Below, one piece after another: positions 37,280 through 64,000 of a stretch of 64,000 nucleotides of DNA. This DNA comes from Varroa destructor (lineage: Eukaryota; Arthropoda; Arachnida; Mesostigmata; Varroidae). How positions within the stretch are numbered: the first letter of the stretch is position 1; every line of letters begins with the position of its first letter. The position numbers and the translations under genes were made by a program. The DNA is taken from contig NW_019211454.1 of NCBI RefSeq assembly GCF_002443255.2, forward strand, positions 38,593,336 through 38,657,335, read 5' to 3'. The notes beneath the pieces are model-generated. The model was not told the DNA's origin, searched no databases, and saw only the letters and a program-made list of their open reading frames with translations.

Positions 37280-37303
37280 CTGAGAGGGTTTGACACCTCT
37301 CAG
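37280..37303. repeat. Small perfect inverted repeat
   Basis: CTGAGAGG and CCTCTCAG are separated by eight bases, giving an 8-bp stem-loop about 45 bases after the G-rich tract. Confidence 0.6.
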
Positions 37304-37738
37304 TGTGTTTTTATTATTCATCTGGTGTACTCAGAACTCGGATAGTTGTTTTTAAGACAGCTTTGCGTAAGGTTGACGCTATAAATGAATATGGATATGT
37401 GTGTGTTTACACATGCGTGAATCGATTCGTAATCCTCTTACGAAAGTGTACAATGATTGGGGTTTATACTACGGTTTTCACGTTAAGGTAAACATTGGTA
37501 GGCGTGCGGATTACTTAAAAGATCAGACGTTTATAATTTATGTTTATACATTAGCTAGGAGAGGCGAGGGCGGGATTTTGTCCTTCGAGGGGCCGGCTTT
37601 TCGAGCTAGCTGGCGTTCAGCTCGAGTTGAACCGATAGTATTCCCCACTGATGATGAAATTTTAACAGGTAAGTATCCTTGGTTGTTCGTGTCCTTCGGT
37701 AAATGGCAAAGTTCATAACTGAACTAATCTCAATTGCA

Positions 37739-37744
37739 TTTATT
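37739..37744 (-). promoter_or_regulatory. Candidate polyadenylation signal of the Cav2 gene
   Basis: AATAAA on the minus strand, about 355 nt after the channel stop codon. Other TTTATT sites occur further left, so longer 3' UTRs are possible. Confidence 0.5.
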
Positions 37745-38099
37745 ATATATTGATAGTGATACCGATGCTGATCGTAAAACCAGCTGGCTGAGTGTCTGGT
37801 TAGTAGGCGACGATGGCTGTAGCCAAAGGATTGCTTGCGTTCAATAGATTACGTGGATTCGCTCTCAATCGTTAATTATAGATGAATTAAGTGTTGGCCG
37901 TTGACGGGCCTTCGAGATCATCCCAATGCGACAACGATGATCGCGTTGATGTTCGCTGAGGTACGAAAATAGGGACCGCTTCACTTTGAGTTTGATCAAC
38001 GAGGGGCTGCCCATGTAGTGGAGTCATTTTTTCTGTATCACCATCACTTAAATCTTTTTCACCAAGGGCTTCTTGAAGCTCTTCGAGCTTCTCCTCGCG

Positions 38100-61236
<23,137 letters not shown>

Positions 61237-64000
61237 CTGCAAATACATTAGATCCAGTCAGCTTATGGTACTGGTGCATATGAAAGGCCCACGTCGAGAT
61301 TGTTATGACACGTTATTATTCCCTTGTAACTCATGTGGTTATTAGTTTAGAACTTGACTGGAACAAGAAGGTCGATAAAGCTTTTCGCTACCAAATGGCC
61401 ACTCGAGGCCCCTTTTTAATCTAATCTACCCTATAAATGTTAACATGTAATAGTCGGCCAATACTTTTTGTCAATTATTAAATTGAGCAAGGCAATGTTC
61501 GCACCTCGACGAAGGCCTGGGGCTCGTAGATGTGCGGGACAGTGTTTAGACGTACATGTATGAACATATATATATATACGATTCTGTTCTTGAGAGCACA
61601 TGTATATTGTTCCTCGTGTATTTTCTTGAAAATAGTCTGCCATCGTGTAATAATGTTCTTTAATTAACATTGAAGGCATCAGTGATTAAGCGCTTAGTTG
61701 ACTTTCAGAAAGCATCAGCCGCCGATGATGAGAGACTCTTTTATATATGGGAGAGTTGCTTTTGGCCTCTGCTGGAACTCAACATTCAACAATTAAAACA
61801 ATTAAATGCACTATTGTATCATCTAATTCTATTACCTTATCGGGTTCGTCTAACAAATTTATGTAAATACGTAAAGTCCTACTAAGATTTAGCTATTAGC
61901 ACATAGCCGCGACACATTTGAATCTACATAAATAGAAATTACGTGATAAGTAAGCTATATAGATTACGAGAGTCCACGGTAAGCAATGTATTTTTATATG
62001 TCATTTAGCTAGTTTATTACGATTACTGTCCTTATTTAATGAAGGCCCATTTCAGCTGAATCTACTATTTAGCGTGGGATGTCTACTATACCGTTGATTG
62101 TTGATTATTATCCGTAAGTTTTTCGCCGATTGCGTGTTCTATGCTATATTTTAGATATGATTTTATTTGGGTAGGCTTGAATAGCTCTCAACAAGCAATT
62201 AATTGTGTTAGGTCAAAGTGGCCCACCTCACATCTAAGGTGGGTATTTGTCAACTAATACTACAGTAGCTGCTTTTTTTTTCTTTTCACCTATAAGGTTC
62301 TTTCGCAGCAAATTCTCTGTTGGAAAATCCTAAAATATTCTGTGAAGAGAAAAACTTCCTTGTTTGACAGACCCCCATTGATACTTCGTAATCCGTTAGA
62401 TGCCTCTTGGGAATTTGAGCTAGTAGTTTGAAGACACCCACTTATTCAAGCAATGTAATCAATTAGACAATCTCATCCTATTGTAAAGCCATCTTCGGTT
62501 GGTGAACTATCTATTAAATGCTTTTGTGTATTTTATCTTATTATGTTGATATACCTAATGGGGTTTGTTTGTTTGTAGATAAAGCAAACCTTGTATCCAA
62601 AGGCGACAAATTTCAGTATACACTCAAGGAGGAACATCAATGTGAAGGCGGAATTTAATGCATCACAGATGTTAGAGAAAAGCTCGCCAGCCTTGTGGAA
62701 CTACCGTCGTAGACGAAAAGCAGATTTAATAAACGGGACCAGGTCCCAAAATGTGTTTTTTCAGGAAGTTTTTGTCGTCGCGCATGTGACATATATAATA
62801 GTGGCAAATTAGAGGAATAAGATAGATATATAATAAACGGAGAAAGACAATAGTGCTTATTTAGATGGAGTTAACGTCAAGTTGAAGAACATGAATGAAA
62901 AGACATTGGGTAAAATCAGCAAAACATTGATTCGATAAATATGTCGATGCAGGAAGGATTTTAGCATGTAGAAAGGGGCTCCCCAATACACGACGATCAG
63001 ATAGAATTGCATACGGATTGTGCATACACACAATTGTGTGTGTGGGTTAATATTAGTAGAAAAAAATCAGTTGTAGTTGCAATAATATGGTCATTCGTTG
63101 ATTGTACGGAAGATACACAAAAAAGAAAAATCGATTTACGGAATAAATATAGCAAGATGGAGTGAAAGCAATCGTTTGAAGAAGTCGAAGCAGACAAAGT
63201 TGTAGATCACCGTCGATTAATATAGGTTGTTGTTGTTGTTGTTGTTGTTATTATTATTGTTGTTGTTGTTGTTGTTGTTGTTGTCATTTTGTTCGTCGAT
63301 CCGATACCATACCATGATGATCGACGATGAGAGAATGATGCGGCCAGTTGGCGAATGGGTCGCCATCAGCGTTGATTGACGAGAGCAGGCGAAAATAGAA
63401 AAATGATTCAGTTGACATGACTTTTTCGTGATTTGTTTTTTTTTAATATGTTTTTGTTCTTAATTTACTTACAAACCGAAATGAATGATTTGAGGATATA
63501 TCAAACATCCCCGAGCACGTAAGACATTGCAATCAACGCACACCACGGCGGTGGAGCCACGGTTGGGTGCGGGATTTACCGTAGCGGAAATACGATCGAC
63601 GAAAGATTTTATCAATCCCGCGATCAGGTGCTCTCGAATGTGGAGCGCCTACCCAGAGTGCACCACTGCCGGTACTATATAGAGTATATGATATGTATAA
63701 ATGAAGGGAAAAGGGATTTGCCATGGAGTTTAGTTCACTCCAGTTCAATTCAACGCAAGTCACTCAACGACGGCAAGACCGCTGGCATATTACAAAGAAA
63801 AATCATACGAGCAGATATGTACTTGGCCTCAGAGCTGCCGAGCCTTGAGGTGTCTTGGCAGAGCGGGGCCACCGCAGCTGCGACCAATCAATCAGTCAAT
63901 CACCGATCAATACTCAACCAGTTTTTCCAACCACACAAAATCGATTCGAAAATGCAACAGTGCTCGTATGGTAACCGCTCGCCTGTTTGTTTGCTAGCTT
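61237..64000 (-). other. Cav2 intron upstream of IVS3 (continues past the window)
   Basis: No exon for IVS1 or IVS2 was found in this stretch, so the intron exceeds 2.7 kb. It contains a TTG repeat (63227-63284) and an unrecognised plus-strand frame open from 63523 to the window end. Confidence 0.6.
63227..63284. repeat. (TTG)n trinucleotide repeat
   Basis: TTG units interrupted once by TTA units, 58 bases in all, within the Cav2 intron. Confidence 0.9.

Larger units (their letters stand above)
29154..38099. other. Convergent intergenic region with both 3' UTRs
   Basis: Nearly 9 kb between the two stop codons of oppositely directed genes. It holds candidate polyadenylation signals at both sides, a G18 run, a G-rich tract, a small hairpin, and GTGC, ACGG and AT simple repeats. 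The longest open frames (30051-30275 minus, 36094-36579 plus) are either artefacts of the G/C run or unrecognised. Confidence 0.7.

Overview
This is a eukaryotic, AT-rich and microsatellite-rich nuclear window with long introns and GT-AG (twice GC-AG) splice sites. No prokaryotic features are visible. It holds the 3' portions of two large genes that converge tail to tail. I infer a non-insect arthropod, most likely a chelicerate such as a mite or tick. One gene is an arthropod-like Cav2 (cacophony) calcium channel, and the other is a FRAS1/FREM family gene, a family I believe Drosophila lacks. The species call is an inference.

Left part (1-29153, + strand): the C-terminal 1,895 residues of a FRAS1/FREM2-type basement-membrane protein. 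I assembled 16 exons by hand. All splice phases agree and the joined length is a multiple of three. The layout is about eight CSPG repeats (nearly all in the 2.9 kb first exon), then a 14.8 kb intron. After it come two Calx-beta-like domains, the long conserved cysteine-containing C-terminal region of the family, a furin-type site, one membrane helix and a short tail ending in a PDZ-type motif. The big first intron holds a 184-codon open frame and a possible small nested two-exon gene near 16.1-16.5 kb.

Middle (29154-38099): the 9 kb convergent intergenic region. It carries a candidate polyadenylation signal for each gene, a run of 18 G, a G-quadruplex-type G-rich tract, a small hairpin and simple repeats. 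I recognise no gene in it.

Right part (38100-64000, - strand): the C-terminal 972 residues of a Cav2 voltage-gated calcium channel alpha1 subunit (cacophony / CACNA1A-B-E type) in 15 exons, again fully phase-consistent. The exons run from IVS3 through the S4 voltage sensor, S5, the pore glutamate and S6 to the EF-hand and IQ regions. A long disordered tail follows, with SR-like repeats, a RIM-BP-type SH3 ligand and the conserved acidic-W-C terminus. Exons for IVS1-S2 and earlier repeats lie beyond the right edge. A 100-base N gap sits in the intron before the tail exons, next to a candidate 42-nt microexon.

The two genes have no evident functional link: one builds extracellular matrix at epithelial basement membranes and the other gates presynaptic calcium entry. 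The most interesting signals are the regulatory-looking splicing features of the channel gene (two GC donors, one followed by a long CA repeat, and a CT microsatellite serving as a polypyrimidine tract), the reduced Calx-beta set of the FRAS/FREM gene, and the possible nested gene.
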